A stretch of 64,000 nucleotides of DNA from an uncultured Sphingobacteriaceae bacterium (GTDB lineage Bacteria > Bacteroidota > Bacteroidia > Sphingobacteriales > Sphingobacteriaceae): NCBI GenBank assembly GCA_946480915.1, contig CAMLLO010000003.1, positions 124,001 through 188,000 of the forward strand, written 5' to 3'. Below are positions 1 to 8,558 of this stretch, in pieces. The position numbers were made by a program, and so were the translations under genes. Position 1 is the stretch's first letter. Each line of letters opens with the position of its first letter. Under the pieces are notes generated by a model, which saw only the letters and a list, made by a program, of their open reading frames with translations, was not told the DNA's origin and made no database searches.

Positions 1-277
1 TGTAATAGGTCCGGTTTATCAGTTAGAAGTACCTTCTGATCAGCTAAAGCGCTTAAATACTTTGGTCATCGAAGTTTCCAACTCTATGGCGAATCGGGCG
101 GCTTACCTGGACAGGAATAAAATTTACTGGAAGAAATTCTATAATACCAATATGCCCGCGAGACTGGCTGCAAATCGCGGTTCCGACGGATTGTTTACCG
201 CTGCTAACTGGCAGCCAAGGGCATCTGGATTAATTGGCCCGGTTACCATAACGCCGATGATGGAAGTTAAGCCTTAG
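1..277 (+). CDS. C-terminal fragment of a glycoside hydrolase, GH106-like (partial)
   Basis: Only the last 91 codons lie in the window; the frame is open from base 2 to the TAG at 275-277, so the start is beyond the left edge. The visible part reads like the final beta-sandwich of a large exported glycosidase: an L-E-V-P strand, then V-I-E-V-S-N with A-N-R, and an ending of A-A-N-W-Q-P-R-A-S-G-L-I-G-P-V-T-I. From memory, this ending (Asn-Trp, then S-G-L-x-G-P-V) is typical of Bacteroidota GH106 alpha-L-rhamnosidase-type enzymes. A true GH106 starts at the other end of this window, so the family would fit the context. The family call is inference from a short tail; another GH with the same jelly-roll end is possible. 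Confidence 0.5.
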   Translation, partial: VIGPVYQLEVPSDQLKRLNTLVIEVSNSMANRAAYLDRNKIYWKKFYNTNMPARLAANRGSDGLFTAANWQPRASGLIGPVTITPMMEVKP

Positions 278-286
278 ATTGAGGCG

Positions 287-383
287 AAAGGTTGAAAGTT
301 GAAAGGGTTGAAGGTTAGAGGTTGAATGTTGGAGGGGAAAGATTGAAAGACAAAAGGTTGAATTTGCAGGTTGAAATAAGCTC
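287..383. repeat. Degenerate GGTTGAA(A)-type short tandem repeat
   Basis: Just after the first stop codon the sequence becomes a run of GGTTGAA / GTTGAAA units with drifting copies, ending near the last GGTTGAA at about 370-376. It has no convincing reading frame. It looks like an intergenic simple repeat. A small hairpin (TCTCC at 394-398, GGAGA at 403-407) follows directly. Confidence 0.55.
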
Positions 384-452
384 CCAATACTCGTCTCCAT
401 TAGGAGAGGGTGCGGGAGGAACAAGCGCGCAAATCCGGGTTAAGCTTTTTTA

Positions 453-482
453 GAGTTGACAACTTTTAGAATTTGTCAACTC
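453..482. terminator. Perfect 10-bp inverted repeat, probable terminator or operator
   Basis: GAGTTGACAA (453-462) and TTGTCAACTC (473-482) form a perfect stem around a 10-base A/T-rich loop, with a short T-containing stretch after it. It lies 176 bases past the first gene's stop and 69 bases before the GH115 start. It could end the upstream transcript or be an operator for the GH115 operon; the sequence does not decide between these. Confidence 0.5.
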
Positions 483-551
483 TTTACTTGATTACAAATG
501 TGGGTAAAGGTTATTTGCGTTAGGGAATGTGTTGAAATAATTTAAAAGGAA

Positions 552-3503
552 ATGCATCAACAAAAAACACACTATATAATTCTACTCGGTTTTATATTTA
601 CGATTGTAAGTATTGGACCCTCGATTGCCCAAATTTCTATATTATTTAAGCCCACTGCTAACTCTTTTCCTTTAGTCGCAAACGGTAAAGCTTCTCAAAT
701 TTATACTGATGCCATGGATGCTGAAGTGGTGCACATTGCAGCAAATGCTCTAAAAAATGATCTAAAACTTGTTACTGGATTAGTGCCTGAAACAGCAAGT
801 TTAAAATCCTCGTTCCCTCAGGTTTTGATTGGCACAATTGGGAAATCAAAGCTCATAGACCAGCTTATAGTCAGTAAAAAACTCAGCACAGATAAGCTTA
901 AAGGCAAATGGGAGTCCTTCAGTATTTCTGTTGTCAATAATCCATTTCCAAATGTGAAACAAGCCTTAGTTATAGCAGGTAGTGATCCTCGCGGTACTGC
1001 TTTTGGTGTGTTTGAATTATCTAAAAAAATTGGTGTATCGCCTTTTTATTGGTGGGCCGATGTTAATCCGGCACAACATAAGGAGATCTTTATTCAGGGC
1101 AATTTCGTGTCTGATCCGCCGTCTGTAAAATACCGTGGGATATTCTTGAATGATGAGGATTGGGGCCTGCAGCCCTGGGCCGCTAAAACATTCGAACCCG
1201 AAACCGGCGATATCGGACCGAAGACCTACGCCAGAATTTTTGAGTTGTTGCTTCGCCTTAAGGCCAATCTGATATGGCCGGCTATGCATCCAAGTACCAA
1301 AGCCTTTTATTCTTATCCCGGTAATAAAAAAGTGGCTGAGGATTATGCAATCGTAGTGGGCTCATCTCATGCAGAACCCATGCTCCGAAATAACGTCGGC
1401 GAATGGGATAAATCTATGGGCGATTTCAATTACATCACCAATCGGGAGAAAATTTATAATTATTGGGAAAGTCGGGTGAAAGAGAGTAAGGGTAACGATG
1501 CAATTTATACCTTGGGTATGCGTGGTGTTCACGACAGCGGAATGGAAGGTGTTAAAAGTGTGAAAGAGGCCGTTCCATTGCTGGAAAAAATTATTGGAGA
1601 ACAAAGAGGTATGCTTAAAAAGTATATTAATCCTGATGTTGCAGCCATACCTCAGGTGTTTACCGTTTATAAGGAAGTTCTTGATATTTACGATGCTAAC
1701 ATAAAATTGCCGGGAGATATAACCGTTGTTTGGCCCGATGATAATTACGGATATATTCAACGATTGAACAATGAGAAAGAAAAGAAACGTTCGGGTGGCT
1801 CGGGCGTTTACTATCACGCTTCCTATTGGGGCAGGCCGCATGATTATTTGTGGTTAAGTTCAACCCATCCCGGACTAATTCGAGAGGAAATGATGAAAGC
1901 CTATCAAACCGGATCAGATCGTTTATGGGTGCTGAATGTTGGTGATATTAAGCCATTAGAATATAATATTCAGATGTTTATGGATATGGCTTATAAGGTC
2001 GAACCATTTAAAAATAGCTCGTACAGTCAAAAATATTTAGAAGATTGGGCCGCAACTATTTTCGGTGCCGATAAAGCAGAAAAAATAAGCAGCACCCTCT
2101 GGAAATATTATCAGCTGGCGTTTGAGCGCCGACCGGAGTTTATGGGCTGGAGCCAGACCGAACCGACTACTCAGACAAAGTATTCTGATTACAATCATTT
2201 CTATTATGGAGACGAAGCACAGAGACGGATTGATAGTTATGCAAAGCTGGTTGACGATGTAAAGATCTTAGGTTCTCAGATCAGTTCAAAAGATGCCGAT
2301 GCCTTTTATCAATTGGTTTATTATCCTGTTGTTGGTGCATCCTTAATGAATAAAAAGTTTCTTTACAGGGATAAGGCCTGGTTATATGCTCAGCAAAACC
2401 GTGCGAGCGCGGAGGATTATGCCGCTTTGTCTAAACAAGCATATGCGGATATAAAAAAGGAAACTGAATACTATAATAATCAACTGGCCGGCGGAAAGTG
2501 GAATCATATGATGTCTATGGAGCCACGAAGTTTGCCTGTTTATAAAGAGCCGGTTCTGCCTGCTATTACCATTAACAAAGCAGACGTTTGGAGCATCGCA
2601 CCCGAAGGCTTTGTAACCAGAGATTCATCGTTGGTTTCAAAAGGAAGTTCGCAATTTGTATTGCCTGTCTTTAGCCGCGTAAGCAAAAAGAAATATTTTA
2701 TAGATATTTTTCTGAGTGATGACAAAACCATTAGCTGGACAAGTCAGGCAGATAGTTGGATTAAGTTATCACAGACTTCAGGAACTCTACTTCCTCAAAC
2801 CGGAAAGCGCGACAGCAGAATCTGGGTGAGCGTTGACTGGAATAAAGTTCCGCGGAGTGGAAGGCAGAATGGTAAGATCAGCATTACAGCGAATGGTAAG
2901 TCTCTGGTTGTAAACGTGGGCGCAAATAATTCGGTTTCTCCGCAATTGTCAGGCTTCAAGGGGTTTGTAGAAGACAATGGATACATCTCGATAAACGCAT
3001 CAAATTTCAACCGGAAGGGCGACAAGCAAAATCTTGGCTGGTCTGTAATCGAAGGGTTGGGACATACAGATAAAACTTTGATGGCTTTACCTCTTGAAGG
3101 TTTTGAATTACCCGCACTTGCAAATCCGGAGTCATTGAAAAACAGTGCACCGTTTGTAGAATACGATTTCTATTCATTAACACCAGCCAAACCCTCAATC
3201 AACATTTATGCGCTCCCAACTCATCCTATTAATACAGGCTACAGAATGCGTTATGCAATTTCAGTTGATAATGGTCCGGTGACAATGGTCGATATTAAGA
3301 CTGTTGGCCGAAGCGAAGAGTGGAAACAGAATGTACTTAGAAATAGTGCAATACGTAAAATCGAATCACAGCTTATTAACCCGGGAAAGCATAGCTTGCG
3401 TATTTATATGGTAGATCCGGGAGTGATTTTAGATAGGGTCGTAATTGATCTTGGCGGATTCAAAAAGTCGTATTCCGCAGTACCCGAAACAAAAATAAAT
3501 TAG
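552..3503 (+). CDS. GH115 family alpha-glucuronidase-like glycoside hydrolase
   Basis: A 983-residue exported protein. The N-terminus is a signal peptide ending near S-I-A-Q (about residue 27). An N-terminal alpha/beta domain contains P-F-Y-W-W-A-D-V (about 164-171), followed by K-Y-R-G-I-F-L-N-D-E-D-W, L-K-A-N-L-I-W-P-A-M-H and V-G-S-S-H-A-E-P-M, the run I associate with the GH115 catalytic barrel, and a C-terminal beta-sandwich. Characterised GH115 enzymes remove alpha-1,2-linked (4-O-methyl)glucuronic acid from xylan or arabinogalactan side chains. It is the first gene of a tight three-gene operon: the next start codon begins 4 bases after its stop. In this pectin setting, a glucuronosyl arabinogalactan side chain of RG-I is a plausible substrate, but that is inference. 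Length matches the family. Confidence 0.9.
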   Translation: MHQQKTHYIILLGFIFTIVSIGPSIAQISILFKPTANSFPLVANGKASQIYTDAMDAEVVHIAANALKNDLKLVTGLVPETASLKSSFPQVLIGTIGKSKLIDQLIVSKKLSTDKLKGKWESFSISVVNNPFPNVKQALVIAGSDPRGTAFGVFELSKKIGVSPFYWWADVNPAQHKEIFIQGNFVSDPPSVKYRGIFLNDEDWGLQPWAAKTFEPETGDIGPKTYARIFELLLRLKANLIWPAMHPSTKAFYSYPGNKKVAEDYAIVVGSSHAEPMLRNNVGEWDKSMGDFNYITNREKIYNYWESRVKESKGNDAIYTLGMRGVHDSGMEGVKSVKEAVPLLEKIIGEQRGMLKKYINPDVAAIPQVFTVYKEVLDIYDANIKLPGDITVVWPDDNYGYIQRLNNEKEKKRSGGSGVYYHASYWGRPHDYLWLSSTHPGLIREEMMKAYQTGSDRLWVLNVGDIKPLEYNIQMFMDMAYKVEPFKNSSYSQKYLEDWAATIFGADKAEKISSTLWKYYQLAFERRPEFMGWSQTEPTTQTKYSDYNHFYYGDEAQRRIDSYAKLVDDVKILGSQISSKDADAFYQLVYYPVVGASLMNKKFLYRDKAWLYAQQNRASAEDYAALSKQAYADIKKETEYYNNQLAGGKWNHMMSMEPRSLPVYKEPVLPAITINKADVWSIAPEGFVTRDSSLVSKGSSQFVLPVFSRVSKKKYFIDIFLSDDKTISWTSQADSWIKLSQTSGTLLPQTGKRDSRIWVSVDWNKVPRSGRQNGKISITANGKSLVVNVGANNSVSPQLSGFKGFVEDNGYISINASNFNRKGDKQNLGWSVIEGLGHTDKTLMALPLEGFELPALANPESLKNSAPFVEYDFYSLTPAKPSINIYALPTHPINTGYRMRYAISVDNGPVTMVDIKTVGRSEEWKQNVLRNSAIRKIESQLINPGKHSLRIYMVDPGVILDRVVIDLGGFKKSYSAVPETKIN

Positions 3504-3506
3504 AAA

Positions 3507-4523
3507 ATGAAGCAATTACTGACATATATATTAATGATGGTGGGCATATCATTTCTTGTGAATGACACTGTTCTGGCCCAAAAAAAGAAAGGTAGATTAG
3601 CCGACAAACCACTCTTTCGTGATCCAGTATTCGATGGGGCAGCCGATCCTGTTATCGTTTGGAACAAGAAGGAAAAGAAATGGTTCATGTTTTACACCAA
3701 CCGTCGCGCCAATGCGGCAAACGAAACCGGTGTAACATGGGTGCATGGTACAAGAATCGGGATCGCCGAATCCAGAGACGGGGCGAAGTGGACATACCGC
3801 GATACCGCGAATATTAATTACCGGCCAACAAAAGATTATACGCATTGGGCACCAGATGTTTTTGAGTTCAACGGAACTTATCATATGTTCCTCACTTATG
3901 TTCCCGGAATTTTCACTGATTGGAATCATCCACGAAATATCCTGCATTTAACCAGCAAAGATTTACTGAACTGGGATTATCTATCAACCGTGAAACTGGT
4001 TAACGATAAAGTGATCGACGCCAGTTTGTATCAAATGCAAGACGGCACCTGGCGGATGTGGTACAATAATGAGAAAGACGGTAAATCCATTTATTATGCC
4101 GATAGTAAGGATTTGGAAAATTGGGAATTGAAGGGAAAAGCAATAGGCGACAGGGGAGGCGAAGGTCCTAAAATATTTAGATGGAAAAATAAATACTGGA
4201 TGCTGGTAGATAACTGGGCAGGAATGGGCTTGTATTATTCGGATGATCTGACCAATTGGACAAAGCAGCCAAAACGTATTTTGGAAGAACCGGGGAAAGG
4301 TGCCGAAGATCAGGCCATTGGCGGTCATGCCGACGTTGTGGTAAGTGGCGACCGTGCTTATGTTTATTACTTCACTCATCCCGGCAGGATAAAGAAACCT
4401 TTTACTGATGGTGTCGAAACCCGCAGAAGTTTAATTCAGGTGGCGGAACTTGAATATAAAGATGGGGTTATATCTGTCGATAGAGATAAGCCTGTTTACG
4501 TTAAATTAAAGAAGAAAAAATAG
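3507..4523 (+). CDS. GH43-like five-bladed beta-propeller glycosidase
   Basis: A 338-residue exported protein with a signal peptide (to about residue 24, V-L-A-Q). All three acidic residues expected of clan GH-F are visible in propeller context: Asp47 in A-A-D-P-V-I, Asp117 in H-W-A-P-D-V and Glu219 in G-G-E-G-P-K. These correspond to the general base, pKa modulator and general acid of GH43 enzymes, which act on arabinose, xylose or galactose side chains. Repeated F-x-F/Y-Y-x motifs mark the blades. The start is 4 bases after the GH115 stop, and the GH2 gene follows after 26 bases, so one transcript is likely. The exact subfamily and sugar cannot be told from the sequence alone. Confidence 0.82.
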   Translation: MKQLLTYILMMVGISFLVNDTVLAQKKKGRLADKPLFRDPVFDGAADPVIVWNKKEKKWFMFYTNRRANAANETGVTWVHGTRIGIAESRDGAKWTYRDTANINYRPTKDYTHWAPDVFEFNGTYHMFLTYVPGIFTDWNHPRNILHLTSKDLLNWDYLSTVKLVNDKVIDASLYQMQDGTWRMWYNNEKDGKSIYYADSKDLENWELKGKAIGDRGGEGPKIFRWKNKYWMLVDNWAGMGLYYSDDLTNWTKQPKRILEEPGKGAEDQAIGGHADVVVSGDRAYVYYFTHPGRIKKPFTDGVETRRSLIQVAELEYKDGVISVDRDKPVYVKLKKKK

Positions 4524-4549
4524 CAACACATTACATTAATAAAATAGAT

Positions 4550-7420
4550 ATGAATTTAAAAAAGGGACTCTTTGCAATCGGGCTATCAATCTTAACAGCC
4601 GGACAAGTGTTTGCCCAAGCCGGAATCACCAAACAGATCCAATACTTGTCGGGCACTGATAATGAGAACACTGTTTCCTGGAATTTTTGGGTAACCGGTG
4701 GCCGCAAAAGTGGTGTCTGGTCTAAAATTCCGGTTCCTTCGCATTGGGAGCAACATGGCTTTGGAGAATATAATTACGGTCGCGATTATGTAACCTATGG
4801 TAAAAACTTTCGCTTTGCCGACGAAAAAGGAATTTATCGTCACAGCTTTAACGTGCCTTCAAACTGGCAGGGAAAAGATGTATTCATTGTGTTTGAAGGA
4901 TCCATGACGGACACCGAATTGAAAATTAACGGCAAATCGGCCGGACCTGCACATCAGGGATCTTTCTATAGATTTAAGTATAACATCAGCGATAAGCTAA
5001 AATACGGAAAGTCTAATCAGCTGGAAGCTGTGGTTAGTAAAATGTCTGCTGATAACTCCGTTAACAATGCTGAGCGTTTAGCAGATTACTGGATTTTTGG
5101 TGGGATCTTCCGTCCCGTTTATCTTGAAGCCGTTCCTAAAGAACATATTTCATGGACAGCTATTGACGCAAAAGCGGATGGCTCTTTCCGGATGAATGTT
5201 CACTTGAAAAATGCACAGGCGGGAAGAGATGTTGTTGCCGAGATTGTTGACTCTAAGGGAAAGATTGTGGGAACGGCGAGCGGAAAGACCACAGCCGCAG
5301 ACACTCTGGTTCAGTTGAGAACTTCGGTTAAAAAACCTCTGTTATGGACTGCAGAAACTCCAAATCTTTACCGCGTTAACTTGTATATAAAAAACGGAGG
5401 AACAAACATTTACCAAACCAGCGATAAGTTTGGTTTCAGAACTATCGAAATCAGAAAGCAGGATGGTATTTATGTAAACGGAACCAAAATTAAAATGAAA
5501 GGTGTAAACCGTCATGTTTGGTGGCCAGAAAGCGGGCGTTCTGTAAATGCGCGTATCGACTTGATGGATGTAAAACTGATTAAGGAGATGAATATGAATG
5601 CCGTTCGTTGCTCTCATTACCCTCCGGACAAAAGCTTTCTTAATTTCTGCGATTCATTAGGTTTATATGTTCTGGATGAATTAGCCGGCTGGCAAAAAGC
5701 ATACAGCACTAAAGCTGGTGCGCCTTTGGTAAAGGAAATGGTTATCCGGGATGCCAATCACCCATCAATTATTTTCTGGAGTAACGGTAACGAAGGCGGA
5801 CATAATTTTGATCTGGATGATGATTATGGAAAATATGATCTGTCAAATCGCCCGGTAATACATGCTCACCACCGTCCCGGCAATGCTTTTAACGGAATAG
5901 ATTGTAACCATTACGAAGATTATTATAGCACACAAAAAATTCTTGCCGACACAAATATTTATATGGTTACAGAATTTCTACATGCACAGGACGACGGTGG
6001 CGCTGCTTCTTCTCTTGCAGATATGTGGGAACTTCACTGGAATGCTAAAAAAGGCGCTGGTGGATTTATCTGGGATTTAGCCGATGAAGGCATTGTGCGC
6101 ACAGACCAGAACAATATTATCGATGTAAATGGTGTAAATGCACCCGATGGGATTGTTGGTCCGCACCGCGAAAAAGAAGGAAGTTTTTATGCTATCCGCG
6201 AAATTTATTCTCCGGTTCGAATAACGTTAAAAGATCTTCCTGCGAATTTCAAAGGCGAAATACCTGTAGAGAACCGCTATCATTTCACCAACTTAAACCA
6301 ATGTACATTTAAATGGGAACTGATAAACTTTAAAAAACAGGACGAAAGGCGGAGTGGCTATACCTCACTTAAGCAAGGTAATGTGAAGGCGCCATCAATT
6401 GCCCCTGTAGGAAAAGGCTCGATTAAATTAAACCTTCCATCAGACTGGAGGAATTATGATGCTTTAACCCTATCAGCGTATGACCCACACAACAATGAAA
6501 TTTACAGATGGGTTTGGAAGGCTAAAACCAACACGCAACTAATCGAAGGTACTTTACCTCCAAGCACAGCCACAGCTGCTGTAACTGTCGCGGAACAGGA
6601 TAGCCTGTTAACCTTAAAAGCTTCGGGTATTTCTGTGACTTTCAATAAAAATACAGGAAAGATAAGTCGCCTGGTAAATGATTACAGCGCTTCATTATCC
6701 TTCAACAATGGCCCAATATTAGTGAGCGGAAACGCGACCTTTGCAGGATTAAAACATTTTAAAGAAGGAGATAGTCATGTAGTTGAAGCATCTTATTCCG
6801 GCGATATGAAATATGTCAGATGGAAGATGAATCCGAACGGTTGGTTGGAAATGACTTATGAATATACGTTGAATGGTGATTATCAATTTGCAGGCGTGAG
6901 TTTTGATTATCCTGAGAACTATGTTTTGGGTGCGAAGTGGTTAGGAAAAGGTCCGAGCCGCGTATGGAAGAACCGCCTGCATGGCGTAACCCTTAACACC
7001 TGGGAGAACAGGTATAATAATACACAAACGGGAAGTGCGCCCTGGATATATCCTGAATTTAAAGGCTACTTCTCTGAAATTGTGTGGATGGAATTTAACA
7101 CCGTTCAGGGTAAGTTTACTGTAGCATCGCCAGATAACCATCTTTTTGTGCGCCTATTCGACTTTTACGGCTTAACCGGACCAACTTCATATCCGGCCCT
7201 TCCGGTAGGCAACGTTTCTTTCCTTGATGCAATCCCACCTATGGGTACAAAACTGGCTTTGGGTGTTAGTCCGAATGCACGAAATCTTGGTCCTTTAGGT
7301 GAGTTGAACCATTTAAGCGGAAGTAAAAAGAGAACTCTGCTGTTTTATTTTGGATTGCCAAAAGGATCCGAGGAGAATAAGCAGTTTATCATGCCGAAGG
7401 AAAATATATTGACGGATTAA
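4550..7420 (+). CDS. GH2 beta-galactosidase-like glycoside hydrolase
   Basis: A 956-residue protein with a signal peptide ending near V-F-A-Q. Domain order follows GH2: N-terminal sugar-binding jelly roll (about 35-200; P-V-P-S-H-W-E-Q, then F-E-G-S-M-T-D-T), immunoglobulin-like domain, and TIM barrel starting at K-M-K-G-V-N-R-H. The acid/base is Glu415 in W-S-N-G-N-E-G-G and the nucleophile is probably Glu475 in M-V-T-E-F. C-terminal beta domains follow. The family removes non-reducing beta-galactose, and in related enzymes beta-glucuronate or other sugars. It is the last gene of the GH115-GH43-GH2 operon and is followed by a strong terminator. Galactan or arabinogalactan side chains of RG-I are the likely target, by context. 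Confidence 0.9.
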   Translation: MNLKKGLFAIGLSILTAGQVFAQAGITKQIQYLSGTDNENTVSWNFWVTGGRKSGVWSKIPVPSHWEQHGFGEYNYGRDYVTYGKNFRFADEKGIYRHSFNVPSNWQGKDVFIVFEGSMTDTELKINGKSAGPAHQGSFYRFKYNISDKLKYGKSNQLEAVVSKMSADNSVNNAERLADYWIFGGIFRPVYLEAVPKEHISWTAIDAKADGSFRMNVHLKNAQAGRDVVAEIVDSKGKIVGTASGKTTAADTLVQLRTSVKKPLLWTAETPNLYRVNLYIKNGGTNIYQTSDKFGFRTIEIRKQDGIYVNGTKIKMKGVNRHVWWPESGRSVNARIDLMDVKLIKEMNMNAVRCSHYPPDKSFLNFCDSLGLYVLDELAGWQKAYSTKAGAPLVKEMVIRDANHPSIIFWSNGNEGGHNFDLDDDYGKYDLSNRPVIHAHHRPGNAFNGIDCNHYEDYYSTQKILADTNIYMVTEFLHAQDDGGAASSLADMWELHWNAKKGAGGFIWDLADEGIVRTDQNNIIDVNGVNAPDGIVGPHREKEGSFYAIREIYSPVRITLKDLPANFKGEIPVENRYHFTNLNQCTFKWELINFKKQDERRSGYTSLKQGNVKAPSIAPVGKGSIKLNLPSDWRNYDALTLSAYDPHNNEIYRWVWKAKTNTQLIEGTLPPSTATAAVTVAEQDSLLTLKASGISVTFNKNTGKISRLVNDYSASLSFNNGPILVSGNATFAGLKHFKEGDSHVVEASYSGDMKYVRWKMNPNGWLEMTYEYTLNGDYQFAGVSFDYPENYVLGAKWLGKGPSRVWKNRLHGVTLNTWENRYNNTQTGSAPWIYPEFKGYFSEIVWMEFNTVQGKFTVASPDNHLFVRLFDFYGLTGPTSYPALPVGNVSFLDAIPPMGTKLALGVSPNARNLGPLGELNHLSGSKKRTLLFYFGLPKGSEENKQFIMPKENILTD

Positions 7421-7439
7421 GATTCTGATTTTACTTATG

Positions 7440-7491
7440 AAAAAGCTATCTCAGATCCGATAAATTTCAGAGGTTTTGAGATAGCTTTTTT
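7440..7491 (+). terminator. Rho-independent terminator after the GH115-GH43-GH2 operon
   Basis: AAAAAGCTATCTCA (7440-7453) pairs perfectly with TGAGATAGCTTTTT (7477-7490), and a further T follows. The stem sits 20 bases after the GH2 stop. It is among the clearest terminators in the window. Confidence 0.85.
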
Positions 7492-7535
7492 GTTTACATC
7501 TATCCGATTAGAATTACCTTAAAGGTTGACTATTC

Positions 7536-7604
7536 TTCCTTTTTATCCAAACAATTGTCATTATTCAAGTATCTGCCGCAGATACTTCCAAGGCCTCAAA
7601 TATT
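7536..7604 (+). pseudogene. Broken 5' fragment of a GH28 gene (signal-peptide region)
   Basis: Read from 7536 this stretch encodes F-L-F-I-Q-T-I-V-I-I-Q-V-S-A-A-D followed by T-S-K-A-S-N-I-G. It matches residues 12-35 of the intact GH28 at 8559 (F-L-F-I-Q-T-I-A-V-I-Q-V-S-A-A-D, then P-S-W-A-A-K-V-G). The DNA of the first 50 or so bases is close to identical with a handful of changes. Similarity fades after 7604 and the frame soon hits a stop. There is no start codon in register upstream. It is therefore a remnant of a duplicated or deleted GH28 gene, separated from the intact copy by the ORF6N gene. What removed the rest is unknown. Confidence 0.75.
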
Positions 7605-7606
7605 GG

Positions 7607-7646
7607 TCGTAGGTGGTCTGGCGCTAGTTGTAGGGTCTCCCTACGA
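7607..7646. repeat. Short inverted repeats next to the GH28 relic
   Basis: GTAGGG (7630-7635), a TCT loop and CCCTAC (7639-7644) form a small hairpin. TCGTAGG at 7607-7613 can also pair with CCTACGA at 7640-7646. The sequence sits between the GH28 relic and the 3' end of the ORF6N gene and might be a scar of rearrangement or a weak terminator. Confidence 0.4.
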
Positions 7647-7700
7647 TTACCTGGTTCTTGTTGAGCGGGCGTTTGTTGTTTGGAGATGTTATTTAATTTA

Positions 7701-8249
7701 CTATTTCTTTCCCAATTTATATCCTATGGCTCTGCGGGGCTGAGGAGGTTCTTCTTTTTTCTCTAGCAGTTCATCCAGGTATTGGAAAACTACCTCCATA
7801 TTCTTATCCTGATTGTCCAGCTTCTTTTTTATTTTTTCTACCTCTAAGCGCAGTTCAGTATTATCAGTCAGCATTTGACGTATCCGGGTAAAGATGCGGA
7901 TGATCTGTATGTTTACTTTTATGGCTCTTTCGCTGTTTAATACACTAGATAGCATGGCTACACCCTGTTCTGTAAATGCCATCGGAAGATACTTAGCATG
8001 TGCGCCTTGTTTTAAGGTGCCATTTTGGCTCCTTAAAGAACTGTATTCTTCCTGACTTAATTCAAACATGAAGTCTCCAGGAAAGCGATCTTCATTACGC
8101 CTCACCTGCCTTTTGAGCTGCTTGGTTTCTACCTGATATAATTCCGCCAGATCAGCGTCTATCATTACTTTCTGACCTCTGACATAATAAATTTGGTTCA
8201 TGATTATTTCATCAGGAACGCCAATTATTGGTTGTTCTGCTTTAGCCAT
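7701..8249 (-). CDS. ORF6N domain-containing DNA-binding protein
   Basis: A 182-residue cytoplasmic protein on the minus strand. The N-terminal 100 or so residues carry the ORF6N signature: I-Y-Y-V-R-G-Q-K-V-M-I-D-A-D-L-A-E-L-Y, then K-R-Q-V-R-R-N-E-D-R-F-P-x-D-F-M-F-x-L and Y-L-P-M-A-F-T-E-Q-G-V-A-M-L-S. A charged coiled coil (about 125-165, E-K-I-K-K-K-L-D) and a basic tail follow. ORF6N is a KilA-N-related domain known from phages and mobile DNA; in Bacteroidota it is a common standalone gene of unknown role. It is the only minus-strand gene in the left 40 kb and lies between the GH28 relic and the intact GH28, suggesting it arrived with a rearrangement. The ATG (reverse of 8247-8249) gives the full domain. 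Confidence 0.9.
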   Translation of the reverse strand: MAKAEQPIIGVPDEIIMNQIYYVRGQKVMIDADLAELYQVETKQLKRQVRRNEDRFPGDFMFELSQEEYSSLRSQNGTLKQGAHAKYLPMAFTEQGVAMLSSVLNSERAIKVNIQIIRIFTRIRQMLTDNTELRLEVEKIKKKLDNQDKNMEVVFQYLDELLEKKEEPPQPRRAIGYKLGKK

Positions 8250-8558
8250 ATGGATTACAAACTTACATTTTAATCGTAAACCTCCTAAGTGTGCGTCTGC
8301 CTATTTATTTAGCGGATGAAACTTTTGGCTTTTAAACTTTTCATCTCCGTGCTTTTATAGGTCTCGGTTCCAATAAGAAAAACGTAACGGATTTCTTACC
8401 AAACCATAGTTTAATTAAAGGCATGAGCAGGATGCATAATTCCCCTTTTTTTTCTATTCTTGAAACCTGTTAATAACCAATATTTCAGCTGATTCATTTT
8501 TTTTCGTGCCTGATCCTAAAAATTTGATTCTAGCATTCTTCACATAGATAAACAGATT
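8250..8558. promoter_or_regulatory. Divergent intergenic region between ORF6N gene and GH28
   Basis: This 309-base gap must hold promoters for both the minus-strand ORF6N gene and the plus-strand GH28. The only structure I see is an inverted repeat, GATGAAA (8315-8321) with TTTCATC (8339-8345), with AAACTTTT repeated directly inside it. No exact TAnnTTTG promoter element is evident. Confidence 0.35.

Noticed and set aside
287..383. Possible CRISPR array in the GGTTGAA repeats
   Set aside because: Units are 7-10 bases with no spacers; it is a simple degenerate repeat.
1362..1841. A 159-codon minus-strand reading frame inside GH115
   Set aside because: It lies entirely in a strongly supported gene and has no domain features; it is a shadow of the GH115 codons.
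7555..7743. A 62-codon plus-strand reading frame between the GH2 terminator and ORF6N
   Set aside because: It overlaps the decayed GH28 fragment in another frame and has no recognisable domain; the GH28-matching frame explains the sequence better.
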